DNA of 64,000 bases from JABMOV01 sp964654545 (GTDB lineage Bacteria > Fidelibacterota > Marinisomatia > Marinisomatales > JABMOV01). The notes below the pieces were generated by a model that had not been told where the DNA came from, searched no databases, and saw nothing but the letters and a program-made list of their open reading frames with translations. Each line of letters opens with the position of its first letter. The first letter of the stretch is position 1. Shown one piece after another: positions 42,601-50,688 of the stretch. Location: positions 1-64,000 of the forward strand of contig CAZZIU010000007.1 in assembly GCA_964654545.1 (NCBI GenBank), in the 5' to 3' direction. Made by a program: the position numbers and the translations under genes.

Positions 42601-43205
42601 GACAGTTCCTTTTCTGGTGTTGTTAATCCCGATTGAATGAATCGGGAAATGGTTTCCATATAATTTCCAACAGTAATATTGCTTACCTCAAAAAGAGTGA
42701 ACCAAATGATTCCTTCTATATTTATCATAATGGAAAGGGCGGCGGTTTGGGTATCCTCAATAAAAAAATCACCGGACTTCACCCCATCCTGCAGAATAGA
42801 TTCAATTAACGTGATGAATTCAGAATACACTTTTTGCACTTTTTGGTGGAAATCATCATCACGTCCGGATAGAGCCCAAAATTCCACAAGAGCTTTAAAA
42901 ACAGCCGGGTCATTTTCATACTGGTCCACAAAAAACTGAAACAGAGAATGCAATTGTTCGGAGGCTGGCAAGCCGTCCTCGACAATATGATTCAGGGTAG
43001 CACTGTATTTCAATACCCAATGATTCACCAAAGACAAATACACATCCTTTTTTGATTTATAATACCAGTAGATAGCGCCCTTGCTCAATCCGGATTCTGC
43101 TACGATGTCATCCATGCGGCTTTGTTCAAACCCTTTGTTCACAATTACCTTCAAAGCGGCATCTAGAATTTGTTTTGTTCTGATATCTTGTTTTGATTCA
43201 CTCAT
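42597..43205 (-). CDS. TetR-family regulator of the fatty-acid operon
   Basis: 202 residues. N-terminal helix-turn-helix: QILDAALKVIVNKGFEQSRM then ESGLSKGAIYWYYKSKKDVY (recognition helix near 35-47). The C-terminal ligand domain is all helical. Position as first gene of the operon and a perfect palindrome 8 bp before its start imply autorepression released by acyl-CoA, as in FadR-type TetR regulators; the ligand is inferred. It overlaps fadE by 4 bp. Confidence 0.88.
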   Translation of the reverse strand: MSESKQDIRTKQILDAALKVIVNKGFEQSRMDDIVAESGLSKGAIYWYYKSKKDVYLSLVNHWVLKYSATLNHIVEDGLPASEQLHSLFQFFVDQYENDPAVFKALVEFWALSGRDDDFHQKVQKVYSEFITLIESILQDGVKSGDFFIEDTQTAALSIMINIEGIIWFTLFEVSNITVGNYMETISRFIQSGLTTPEKELS

Positions 43206-43212
43206 AAACTAG

Positions 43213-43226
43213 ACCGACTGGTCGGT
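43213..43226. promoter_or_regulatory. TetR-type operator palindrome
   Basis: ACCGACTGGTCGGT has perfect 6-bp arms around two central bases, and it lies in the context AGACCGACTGGTCGGTTTAT. Its size and position, 8 bp before the regulator ATG, fit autoregulation by the TetR protein. ACCGAC..GTCGGT palindromes are common TetR-family sites. Confidence 0.8.
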
Positions 43227-43296
43227 TTATTTTACATGGAATGTATTTCCCCGGCAATATTTATTTCACAAAAAGCAAAAATTTTACAAATGAAAT

Positions 43297-43335
43297 GCCC
43301 CACACAATGGTGATGTCAGCACTATTGTGTGGGGC
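43297..43335. repeat. Strong 16-bp hairpin in a gene-free region
   Basis: GCCCCACACAATGGTG pairs with CACTATTGTGTGGGGC (15 Watson-Crick pairs and one G-T), loop ATGTCAG at 43313-43319. No T-run follows on the plus strand and no gene ends nearby on either strand, so it is not an obvious terminator. On the minus strand it would lie in a long leader of the TetR operon. Confidence 0.8.
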
Positions 43336-43339
43336 TTCC

Positions 43340-43540
43340 CCCAAAGACGTTAGAAAATAAGATGAAAATCGTTAGGACGCAATACGCTGCACAACGTATT
43401 TCATGCATTCAATTATTTTCTTTTGTAACCGATTCCGATCAGGGACATCCAATGGTTTTTAAAAGTAATCTGTTGTAAGGTGAGCCTCCTGAAACAGAGC
43501 GAAAAGGGCACAAGTGAGGGTTTCATGTGCCCTTTTTTTG
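43340..43540 (+). ncRNA. Candidate small RNA ending in a terminator
   Basis: The 466-bp gap 43206-43671 has no recognised gene, yet a canonical plus-strand terminator closes at 43539. The about 160-200 bases before it may therefore be a small RNA. Alternatively a 38-codon frame (ATG at 43362, stop at 43476-43478, beginning MKIVRTQYAAQRI) lies there, without a good ribosome site. No known RNA family was recognised; a 6S-like RNA was considered but not supported. Confidence 0.3.
43502..43539 (+). terminator. Rho-independent terminator without an upstream gene
   Basis: AAAAGGGCACA and TGTGCCCTTTT form an 11-bp stem with a 13-base loop, followed by further T residues. A textbook plus-strand terminator, although the nearest upstream plus-strand gene is over 25 kb away. 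Confidence 0.85.
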
Positions 43541-43671
43541 CCAAAATAGTAACCTGCCATTGCAATTCCTACAGTTGTGGATTATAAAGTGTTTTTTACC
43601 ATTTGAATTCTTGATCAGTGTAAGAATAGCTCCATAAGTTTCCACTTCAATTCAAGACACCCAATTCATAA

Positions 43672-44682
43672 ATGTCACGTCACTACAACCCCAAACACTA
43701 TCCCTGGAACACTCGTAATTGGGTTCAGCTCGTCGTTTTTCTCGTTACGGTGGCAATAGGAATTCAATTTTATTTCTTTGTAGAACAGGTAAGGGGTGGT
43801 GGGTTGGTAACCATACCTCGTCCTCCGGGTGTTGAAGGATTCTTACCAATTGGTTCACTCATGGCGTGGAAATATTTTTTGTTCACAGGCACCTGGGACA
43901 CGATGCATCCAGCCGGAATGGTAATCATAGGATTTGCCATTTTCCTTTCTTTTGGTTTGCGTAAGGTATTTTGCGGTTGGTTTTGCCCCGTTGGTACTAT
44001 TTCAGAGTGGTTGTGGCGTATAGGACAAAAATGGTTTGGGAGAAATTTCATGTTCCCCAGGTGGTTGGATATAACCTTGCGCAGTTTAAAGTATATTCTG
44101 ATGGTGTTTTTTGTATTTGCCGTTCTGGTGTACACAGTACCCAACATTAGACTCTTTTTGGAGAGTCGTTATTGGAAAGTTTCAGATATAAAAATGCTTC
44201 ACTTTTTTACAAAAATGTCCCTGTTGACCGCCATTGTTCTAATACTCCTAGCAATTGGATCACTCTTCATCAGGAATTTCTGGTGTCGCTATTTATGCCC
44301 TTATGGTGCCCTCATGGGGTTATTTGCTTTGGCAAGTCCAACCCGCGTAGAACGAAATGAACAAAAATGCACAAGTTGTGCCCTGTGTTCCAAGGTCTGT
44401 CCTGCCTATTTACCGGTGGATAAAAAACCAGCAATACTCAGCGCAGAATGCACCGGCTGTATGCAATGTACTACCGTATGTCCGGTAAAGGAAACCATGG
44501 TGATGCAAACGGTAGGAACAAAAAAGAATTTCTGGACGGTAAGTCGAATGGCGATTGTGATCTTCGGGTCGTTCCTTGTGGTCGTGATGATCGCGAGAGG
44601 ATTTGGATTCTGGGAATCAAGCATTACCATTGACGAGCTCCATGAGATATTCCCATTAATCCCTTATTTGCGTCATATTTAA
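43672..44682 (+). CDS. NapH/CcoG-like membrane protein with two 4Fe-4S clusters
   Basis: 336 residues with about five membrane helices. Two CxxxCP motifs on the cytoplasmic ends (CGWFCPVG near 103 and CRYLCPYGAL near 203) and a ferredoxin domain with CTSCALCSKVCP near 229 and CTGCMQCTTVCP near 262 are the layout of NapH, NosR C-terminus and related quinol-linked electron donors. The long insertion RGGGLVTIPRPPGVEGFLPI is typical of the membrane 4Fe-4S family. The partner enzyme is not adjacent. No good ribosome site; start chosen as the first ATG of the frame. Confidence 0.85.
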   Translation: MSRHYNPKHYPWNTRNWVQLVVFLVTVAIGIQFYFFVEQVRGGGLVTIPRPPGVEGFLPIGSLMAWKYFLFTGTWDTMHPAGMVIIGFAIFLSFGLRKVFCGWFCPVGTISEWLWRIGQKWFGRNFMFPRWLDITLRSLKYILMVFFVFAVLVYTVPNIRLFLESRYWKVSDIKMLHFFTKMSLLTAIVLILLAIGSLFIRNFWCRYLCPYGALMGLFALASPTRVERNEQKCTSCALCSKVCPAYLPVDKKPAILSAECTGCMQCTTVCPVKETMVMQTVGTKKNFWTVSRMAIVIFGSFLVVVMIARGFGFWESSITIDELHEIFPLIPYLRHI

Positions 44683-44720
44683 ATTTCTTTTTTGTGGCAG
44701 GACAATTTCATTAAATTGCT

Positions 44721-44739
44721 ATTGAGAATTAGTCTCAAT
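44721..44739 (+). promoter_or_regulatory. Fur-box-like palindrome
   Basis: ATTGAGAATTAGTCTCAAT is a 19-bp palindrome with perfect 7-bp arms and a 5-bp centre, the size of a Fur box and matching its TGAnAAT-x-ATTnTCA pattern in most positions. It lies 21 bp before the ATG of the next gene. Control by a Fur-family regulator is inferred. Confidence 0.6.
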
Positions 44740-44759
44740 AACAAAATTTAGGTAATAAA

Positions 44760-45461
44760 ATGAAACTGCTTCTATCCATAATCTTTATCATTTTTACACA
44801 ATGCTTTGCTGATACACGATCATTCGTCTGGACGTATGAATCCAGTACCATGCCTGCAGGATCTGCTGAGTTTGAGCATTATTTGACGTTGACTTCACCC
44901 AACCTGGATTCATTAAATGGTAATGTCACCTCCCAACACGATATGGAAATAGAGGTTGGAATGAATGATCGGTTTGATATTGGTATTTACCAGTCCTTTG
45001 AACAAGAACCTGGGAAGGGACTTGCTTACAAAGGTTTCAAAATTCGTGGTCGTTATCGACTTATGGCACCAGGTGCACTACCATTTAATCCAGTCATCTA
45101 TTTAGAGTACAAGGGTGAACCGGACTTTCAAAGACATACCGCTGAATGGAAATTAATTTTGACAAAAAAATTTCCAAACGGGGTCATAGCAGTAAATCCA
45201 ATTGTCGAATTGGAGAAAGGTGACGATAATTCAGAAATATCTTTCCAATACAGCACCGGTATTGGTTATCGATTCTCATCCCTTGTTGGTTTTGGGCTAG
45301 AGTTTAAAGGTGGACCTAACGGACACTATTGGGGTCCGGTTTTATCTCATGGACATGGTGGGCTATATATGGCATTGGGATCAGCAATTTCGGCAACACC
45401 AATAAAAAACAATAAACCAGATTTTATGGTACGTTTCCTGATGGGGATTGAATTACACTAA
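44760..45461 (+). CDS. Putative outer-membrane or periplasmic beta-rich protein
   Basis: 233 residues with a signal peptide (KLLLSIIFIIFTQCFAD). The mature part is strand-rich: TYESSTMPAGSAEFEHYLTL, MEIEVGMNDRFDIGIYQS, KIRGRYRLM, PVIYLEYKGEP, ISFQYSTGIGYRF and GLYMALGSAISA, resembling small barrel proteins of unknown role. A His/Gly-rich loop (GHYWGPVLSHGHGG) could bind metal. The Fur-like palindrome before it suggests metal-responsive expression. I do not recognise the family. Confidence 0.7.
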   Translation: MKLLLSIIFIIFTQCFADTRSFVWTYESSTMPAGSAEFEHYLTLTSPNLDSLNGNVTSQHDMEIEVGMNDRFDIGIYQSFEQEPGKGLAYKGFKIRGRYRLMAPGALPFNPVIYLEYKGEPDFQRHTAEWKLILTKKFPNGVIAVNPIVELEKGDDNSEISFQYSTGIGYRFSSLVGFGLEFKGGPNGHYWGPVLSHGHGGLYMALGSAISATPIKNNKPDFMVRFLMGIELH

Positions 45462-45522
45462 TACCAATAGAATCAATTCCAGACTGATAGTTTTATCGGT
45501 AAACTATATGTTTGGTAATCAC

Positions 45523-46086
45523 ATGATTTTAATAATCGACAACTACGATTCCTTTACCTACAACCTGGTTCACAGTGTGGAGGGATTGGGTTTTCAGACT
45601 AACGTGATTTTAAATGATTCTCATACAGCCGAACGTGTATCAGAATTAAACCCAGAAAAAATTATACTGTCACCTGGGCCAGGCCGGCCAGAAAATGCGG
45701 GCATAACGCGTGCAGTAGTAAAGTTGTATTACCAATCACTACCCATTCTGGGAATATGCCTTGGTCATCAATGCATAGGGGAGGTGTTTGGATCACGGAC
45801 CGTACCGGCGAATCAAATGCTCCATGGGAAAACAAGTGAAATCCGCCATGACAACTCAGTATTGTTTACATCCTGTCCCAATCCATTTTTAGCGGCGCGC
45901 TATCATTCACTGGCCATGGAAAGTGTTCCTTCGGAATTTTCAGTCACTGCATGGGATGATAAGGGTGAAATCATGGCAATTGCACATAAAAAGTATCCAG
46001 TATTCGGACTCCAATTCCACCCCGAATCGTTCCTTACGCCGGAGGGAAATACCATCATGTGCAATTTTCTTGGGTCGAACAAGTGA
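45523..46086 (+). CDS. pabA: Aminodeoxychorismate/anthranilate synthase component II (glutamine amidotransferase)
   Basis: 187 residues from the ATG at 45523, where the conserved MILIIDNYDSFTYNL begins; a longer frame to 45448 overlaps the previous gene and has no similarity. Class I amidotransferase with nucleophile Cys in ILGICLGHQCIG near 79 and the His-Glu pair in FGLQFHPESF near 166-170; LSPGPGRP is the oxyanion strand. It delivers ammonia to component I for 4-aminobenzoate, as shown by the following pabB-pabC. Confidence 0.9.
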   Translation: MILIIDNYDSFTYNLVHSVEGLGFQTNVILNDSHTAERVSELNPEKIILSPGPGRPENAGITRAVVKLYYQSLPILGICLGHQCIGEVFGSRTVPANQMLHGKTSEIRHDNSVLFTSCPNPFLAARYHSLAMESVPSEFSVTAWDDKGEIMAIAHKKYPVFGLQFHPESFLTPEGNTIMCNFLGSNK

Positions 46087-46093
46087 AGAGTAA

Positions 46094-47218
46094 ATGAATT
46101 CTATAGACCATACTGTAACACTATGGAGTGAAGGAGGTCGCGGATGGAAAAATATTTTCGCTCAAAATCCTGTGGATATCATCAGTGGAGATGTCGGTTG
46201 CCATATTTCTGATATTCAATCATTTTTTGGGCGTAATAAAGGTAGACTGATTATCGGTTTTTTGTCTCATGAATTTGGATTACACCAATATGGCATCCTA
46301 CCGAATCAATCAACACTAGTTGATTTACCGGCCCTTTGTTTTTTGGCATTTGATACGTATGAACCTTCTTCCTTTTCGAAGCACACGACAATTAGCGAAA
46401 AAAGTGGTTACCCGTTCATACCATTGGTAAAAAAATCAACCTATCTCCGGTCCATCCACCAAATACAGGAGTATATCCGGTCCGGTGATATCTATCAAGC
46501 CAATTTCACGCATTTTTTAAGAAACGAAAAGAAAACTGATACGACTTCGTTGATTAAGGCTTTGAAGGCGGAAAATCCAGTTGACTTTGGAGCGATTTGG
46601 CAAACTCCAGATTACCATATTTACAGCTTTTCACCGGAACGCTTTGCCACTATCCGCGGTAAGTCCATAATTACGGAGCCTATCAAAGGGACACGACCGA
46701 GAAGCATCGGGATGGTAGAAGATCAACATCAGAGGGAGGCTTTATTCCATAGTGAAAAAGAAAAAGCCGAATTGTTTATGATTACCGATTTGCTGAGAAA
46801 TGACTTAAGCAAGGTATGCAAAGTCGGATCGGTTCTGGTAAAAAAATCCCGTGAAATATTGCCACTTCAACATGTCTGGCATACCCATTCCATTATAAGT
46901 GGTGAACTACAGCCGGATGTAGCTCCCATTGATGCCATTTTATCCATGATACCTGGCGGATCCGTTACAGGGTGTCCAAAAAAGCGTGCACTGGAAATCA
47001 TCAACCAACTGGAAACCTACCAGCGGAGTGTATATACAGGAATAATTGGGGTGCAATATCCTGATGGTGATTCGGATTGGAGTATTGCAATCCGAACAGT
47101 AGTGGCACAAAACCAACAGTTGTATCTGGGAGTTGGGGGAGGAATTACCCTTGATTCCTCGCCGGAAGAAGAGTACGCTGAATCACTGGCAAAAGCCAAA
47201 TCATTTATGGAAATTTGA
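46094..47218 (+). CDS. pabB: Aminodeoxychorismate synthase component I
   Basis: 374 residues of the chorismate-binding family. The key stretches are SGDIYQANFTHFLR, YSFSPERFATI, EPIKGTRPRS, ELFMITDLLRNDLSKVC and MIPGGSVTGCPKKRALEII (PIKGT and the TGxPK-type lysine support aminodeoxychorismate synthase rather than anthranilate synthase). It is shorter than E. coli PabB at the N-terminus. It begins 7 bp after pabA and ends 2 bp before pabC. Confidence 0.88.
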   Translation: MNSIDHTVTLWSEGGRGWKNIFAQNPVDIISGDVGCHISDIQSFFGRNKGRLIIGFLSHEFGLHQYGILPNQSTLVDLPALCFLAFDTYEPSSFSKHTTISEKSGYPFIPLVKKSTYLRSIHQIQEYIRSGDIYQANFTHFLRNEKKTDTTSLIKALKAENPVDFGAIWQTPDYHIYSFSPERFATIRGKSIITEPIKGTRPRSIGMVEDQHQREALFHSEKEKAELFMITDLLRNDLSKVCKVGSVLVKKSREILPLQHVWHTHSIISGELQPDVAPIDAILSMIPGGSVTGCPKKRALEIINQLETYQRSVYTGIIGVQYPDGDSDWSIAIRTVVAQNQQLYLGVGGGITLDSSPEEEYAESLAKAKSFMEI

Positions 47219-47220
47219 TC

Positions 47221-47994
47221 ATGGTGATTTTATGGAATAACAAATGGGTTGGTGAGCAAGAAGCGGTCATACCATTGCAGTCAGAAGCAGTCATGTATGG
47301 ACTTGGTGCATTCGAAACATTGCGGGTAAATGCAAACGGTGACATTATAGCTCTGAAGGAGCACATTGCACGATTATCCCAGTCTATAACCGCCATTGGT
47401 ATGCCAATCAAAGTGGACAATAAAAGACTGGAGGAAATGGCGCAGCGTGTTGCTGATAAGGGGAAGAATGGTCGGCAGAAAATGCGAATAATGGTTGTAC
47501 CAGAAGGCGTAATGATTTCCAGTGAACCATTGAATATTGATGAAACAATATACAAGGGTGTTAGCCTGAAATCTGTTGTGCAAAACCGTCCGTTACCACA
47601 TGTAAAATCGCTTTCCTATCTGGAATGCCTTTTGGCGTACCGGGAAGCTCGCACTCTTGGCTATTTCGAAGCATTAATGGTGGATGCATCAGGTATGGTA
47701 TACGAAGGATCCCGGTCCAATATATTCTGGTTTGAAAACGATACGCTATGCACACGGTCATCGGGGGTTCTACCGGGTATTACGCGACAGCTTGTAATAG
47801 ATTATTCGCCGTACAACGTATCCTTTTCAGAAATCAGTGTAAGCGAATTAGGTACGCGATCAGAAGTATTTATTACCAGTAGTACATTGGGAATCGTGCC
47901 AGTGAAGAGGATAGATGAAACCCATATACCATTGGAAATGAATAGTAGAACAGAAAGCCTCTGGCAATTGCTCCAAAAAAGCGTTTATCTATAG
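47221..47994 (+). CDS. pabC: 4-amino-4-deoxychorismate lyase (PLP fold-type IV)
   Basis: 257 residues from the ATG at 47221. Class IV PLP enzyme with AVMYGLGAFETLRV near 24-37, HVKSLSYLECLLAYREA with the PLP lysine near 127, EALMVDASGMVYEGSRSNIF near 147-166 and EVFITSSTLGIVPVK near 218-232. With pabA and pabB it completes 4-aminobenzoate synthesis for folate. Branched-chain aminotransferase is the alternative, but gene context decides for PabC. Confidence 0.87.
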   Translation: MVILWNNKWVGEQEAVIPLQSEAVMYGLGAFETLRVNANGDIIALKEHIARLSQSITAIGMPIKVDNKRLEEMAQRVADKGKNGRQKMRIMVVPEGVMISSEPLNIDETIYKGVSLKSVVQNRPLPHVKSLSYLECLLAYREARTLGYFEALMVDASGMVYEGSRSNIFWFENDTLCTRSSGVLPGITRQLVIDYSPYNVSFSEISVSELGTRSEVFITSSTLGIVPVKRIDETHIPLEMNSRTESLWQLLQKSVYL

Positions 47995-47995
47995 A

Positions 47996-48565
47996 CTATT
48001 TTGTTAATTCTTTGTATCTAAAACAATCCACAGTGTGATCATTTACAATTCCTGCGGCCTGTAGAAATGCGTAGACAATTGTTGATCCCACAAATGTAAA
48101 ACCGCGCTTTTTCAAATCCTGACTGATTCTATCACTTAAGGGCGTGGAAACAGGAATTTCCTGCATGGATTTCCATCGATTATGAATTGTTTCACCGTCA
48201 GTGAATTGCCAAATATAATTATCAAATGCATCAAATTCTTTCTGGACGTTTAAAAACGAAATGGCGTTAGATACGGTGGCGGTAATTTTTAAGCGATTCC
48301 GAATGATATCCGGGTTTTGCCGAAGAGATTCACATTTTGCATCATCATAGCCCGCCACAACCTGCGGATTAAAATTATCGAAAGCCCTCTGAAATCCTTC
48401 ACGTTTGTTCAGGACAATTTGCCAACTGAGTCCAGCCTGAAAAGCATCAAGTGTAATATATTCAAACCAAAGGCGGTCATCATGGCAAGGGTTACCCCAC
48501 TCGGTGTCGTGATAATGGAGCATCCGTTCATTTGCACCCGGCCAGCTACATCGTTGTTTTGTCAT
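47996..48565 (-). CDS. tag: DNA-3-methyladenine glycosylase I
   Basis: 189 residues from the ATG at 48565 (one base after the previous stop, TAATATG). Removes 3-methyladenine from alkylated DNA. RCSWPGANERMLHYHDTEWG at 5-24 contains the zinc ligands Cys6 and His17. ITLDAFQAGLSWQIVLNKRE holds the catalytic pocket, and the C-terminal NDHTVDCFRY supplies the remaining zinc His and Cys. A longer frame to 48760 is only out-of-gene extension. It is convergent with pabC, one base apart. Confidence 0.92.
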   Translation of the reverse strand: MTKQRCSWPGANERMLHYHDTEWGNPCHDDRLWFEYITLDAFQAGLSWQIVLNKREGFQRAFDNFNPQVVAGYDDAKCESLRQNPDIIRNRLKITATVSNAISFLNVQKEFDAFDNYIWQFTDGETIHNRWKSMQEIPVSTPLSDRISQDLKKRGFTFVGSTIVYAFLQAAGIVNDHTVDCFRYKELTK

Positions 48566-48566
48566 A

Positions 48567-49370
48567 TTACCAATATCTTTCAATGTGTACGTTCCCGGGT
48601 TCTTTCTTTTTGTGTTCCTTGTATCCATTTGTTTCCAGACGCATGACCATGTCATCCACCATCGCAGGACCGCCACACAGGAATATATGCGTATCATCCG
48701 CTGATGGTTGAGCTCCCCAGGATTGTACCAGCAGGTCACTTTCCCAGGCATCCTGAACATGACCGGTTAATCCACCCCAGGGCGTCACTTCTTCATTGGG
48801 TCGGCTTATGATTGGAATATAGGACACATTGGAACACATGGTTTTTAACGTAATTAGTTCTGATCTGTACCCCAGATCCCAGGAATGGCGGGCTCCATGA
48901 AGAATACCAAATCTCCGAGGACCTCCACATACCAGATGGGTTCTGAGCATACTCATGTAAGGAGCCAGTCCTGTACCGGTACCAATCAGTAATATGTTCG
49001 CATCCTGATCAATCATATCCATGGTAAACATTCCAGTGAATTTTTTCCCCAGAAAGACCGGGTCACCGGCTTTTAGTGCAAATAGGCGAGGTGTCAATTC
49101 TCCTGACCGAACCAAAGTGATATAGAATTCGATGAATTCCTTGTTTTTAGAGGATGATGCAATAGAATAAGCACGCTTAATTATTTTTGCTGAATCGGTT
49201 TCCGGCTCTCGATCAGCAAATGCTGTTCGTGGAGCAGATTCTAATAATCCCAGTACGGCAAATTGACCTGCTTCAAACTCAGGCATTTCCCAGCCATCTG
49301 GTACAATGCGCAAAATAATTAAATCGGTTGAAACTTCAATCCTTTGGCTTACCAAAGCATTATATTCCAT
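48567..49370 (-). CDS. fpr: Ferredoxin/flavodoxin--NADP+ reductase
   Basis: 267 residues. FAD-binding motif RAYSIASS near 67-74 and GELTPRLFAL near 93-102, NADP motif LLIGTGTGLAPYMSMLRT near 126-143, and CGGPAMVD near 232. The C-terminus HIERYW ends with the aromatic residue that stacks on the flavin in bacterial Fpr. Transfers electrons between ferredoxin and NADP(H). First base pairs lie 1 bp from the amidohydrolase gene, so it is read in that operon. Confidence 0.9.
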   Translation of the reverse strand: MEYNALVSQRIEVSTDLIILRIVPDGWEMPEFEAGQFAVLGLLESAPRTAFADREPETDSAKIIKRAYSIASSSKNKEFIEFYITLVRSGELTPRLFALKAGDPVFLGKKFTGMFTMDMIDQDANILLIGTGTGLAPYMSMLRTHLVCGGPRRFGILHGARHSWDLGYRSELITLKTMCSNVSYIPIISRPNEEVTPWGGLTGHVQDAWESDLLVQSWGAQPSADDTHIFLCGGPAMVDDMVMRLETNGYKEHKKKEPGNVHIERYW

Positions 49371-49371
49371 G

Positions 49372-50688
49372 CTAATCCCCCAATATCCCTAATTGGTTAT
49401 ATTTTTCCTGATATTTTTTATACAGCGTCTTGTGGCGATCACTCATATCCGTTTTTGTACCTAAGATATACGCCTGTTCTACATGGCTGACAATTTCAAG
49501 GATATCACCGTCGGCAATAAAAAGTGTAGCATCCTTGCCCACATCCAAGGAACCGATTTGATCACTTACCCCAAGGATTTCAGCAGCCGACAATGTGATA
49601 GACCGCAGTGCTTCTTCACGTGGTAGTCCGAAGGCAGATGCCATCGCGGCATGATTTGGAAGATCCCGGATATGTGCAGATTGCATGACACCCGGTGATA
49701 TCGCAAACTGAACACCTGCCTGATAGAGCTTCATGGGCAGTGTATAGGCAGCATCGTAGGAACTGTATCGGCGCCAGGGTAAACGGAGAGTGCGGTCTAC
49801 AATGACAGGAATATCGTACTCTTTGAGAAGCGAAGTTAGTTTCCAGCTATCCCAGCCACCAATGATCACCATTCGCACCTTGTGATTGATTGACCAATGA
49901 ACAGCAGCTTCAATATCGCGGGCATCATAGGCATGGATAAAGAAAGGTTTCTCCCCATGAATATACGGTAGTAGTGCTTCCAAACCGATATCCCGGGGTA
50001 AGTCATTAGGTGTAACCGTAGTGGTATTTGACATAATTTTTTCATATTGCCTGGTTCGGTCAAGGATGTCATCTAATTCCCATATCTGCTTTCGGCGGTC
50101 TTCTTCCTGTTCCGCAATTGACTTTTTCGCATTGGGATCCGTATTTACACGCATATTTGGCCAGTTGATATGCATGGCTGTGGGATGATTGTAGGTGGCA
50201 TCTTCCCAGGTCCAGCCATCCATCATCATAAGCGAAGATTGACCGGGAATACGTCCGCCAATTGGAACGACATTGGCAAACAGTACACCATTGGACCGTG
50301 CAACAGGAATATGTTCAGAATCGGGATTGTAACTCACATTGGCTCTAACTTCGGGAGTGAAATTGCCCACTTCATTAATATCCACAGATGCCCGCACTGC
50401 ACTAACCTCATTCAGTCCGATTGTGGATGTAGTAGCTATCAGTCCCGGATACACGTGCTTTCCTTTACCATCCACAACATCCATTTCGGGGCTGGATACA
50501 ATTTGGTCCTCTATGCGTGTGATAATACCATTTTCAAACAACAGATCATAGTTTTCCAATGTCCCATGTGAAACTGTATGCAATGTGGCATTTTTGATTA
50601 AAATTGGTTTTTCCTGTGCGGAAGCAGGAATTTGATCTGATGTCCAAACCAGGGAGAGAAGCAAAAGGCTCAACATATACTTTTTCAT
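49372..50688 (-). CDS. Amidohydrolase-like secreted protein with degenerate metal site
   Basis: 438 residues from the ATG at 50688 (GGAGGAGGGATTATA before it; A shared with the upstream stop, TAATG). A signal peptide (KKYMLSLLLLSLVWTS) is followed by an amidohydrolase fold: LIKNATLHTV, GKGKHVYPGLIATTST at 75-89, and LDVGKDATLFIADGD near the end. The usual PGLIDxHxH metal motif is replaced by PGLIATTST, and no later HxH or SDD was found. It may be a non-catalytic subunit of the larger enzyme encoded just upstream. Confidence 0.85.
   Translation of the reverse strand: MKKYMLSLLLLSLVWTSDQIPASAQEKPILIKNATLHTVSHGTLENYDLLFENGIITRIEDQIVSSPEMDVVDGKGKHVYPGLIATTSTIGLNEVSAVRASVDINEVGNFTPEVRANVSYNPDSEHIPVARSNGVLFANVVPIGGRIPGQSSLMMMDGWTWEDATYNHPTAMHINWPNMRVNTDPNAKKSIAEQEEDRRKQIWELDDILDRTRQYEKIMSNTTTVTPNDLPRDIGLEALLPYIHGEKPFFIHAYDARDIEAAVHWSINHKVRMVIIGGWDSWKLTSLLKEYDIPVIVDRTLRLPWRRYSSYDAAYTLPMKLYQAGVQFAISPGVMQSAHIRDLPNHAAMASAFGLPREEALRSITLSAAEILGVSDQIGSLDVGKDATLFIADGDILEIVSHVEQAYILGTKTDMSDRHKTLYKKYQEKYNQLGILGD

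Noticed and set aside
42256..42640. Two overlapping plus-strand frames of about 125 codons at the fadE start
   Set aside because: Both lie antisense to the conserved acyl-CoA dehydrogenase and its junction with the TetR gene, with unlikely residue composition.
43340..43540. 6S RNA or SRP RNA
   Set aside because: No SRP tetraloop motif or clear 6S central bubble could be recognised by eye. Kept only as an unnamed candidate.
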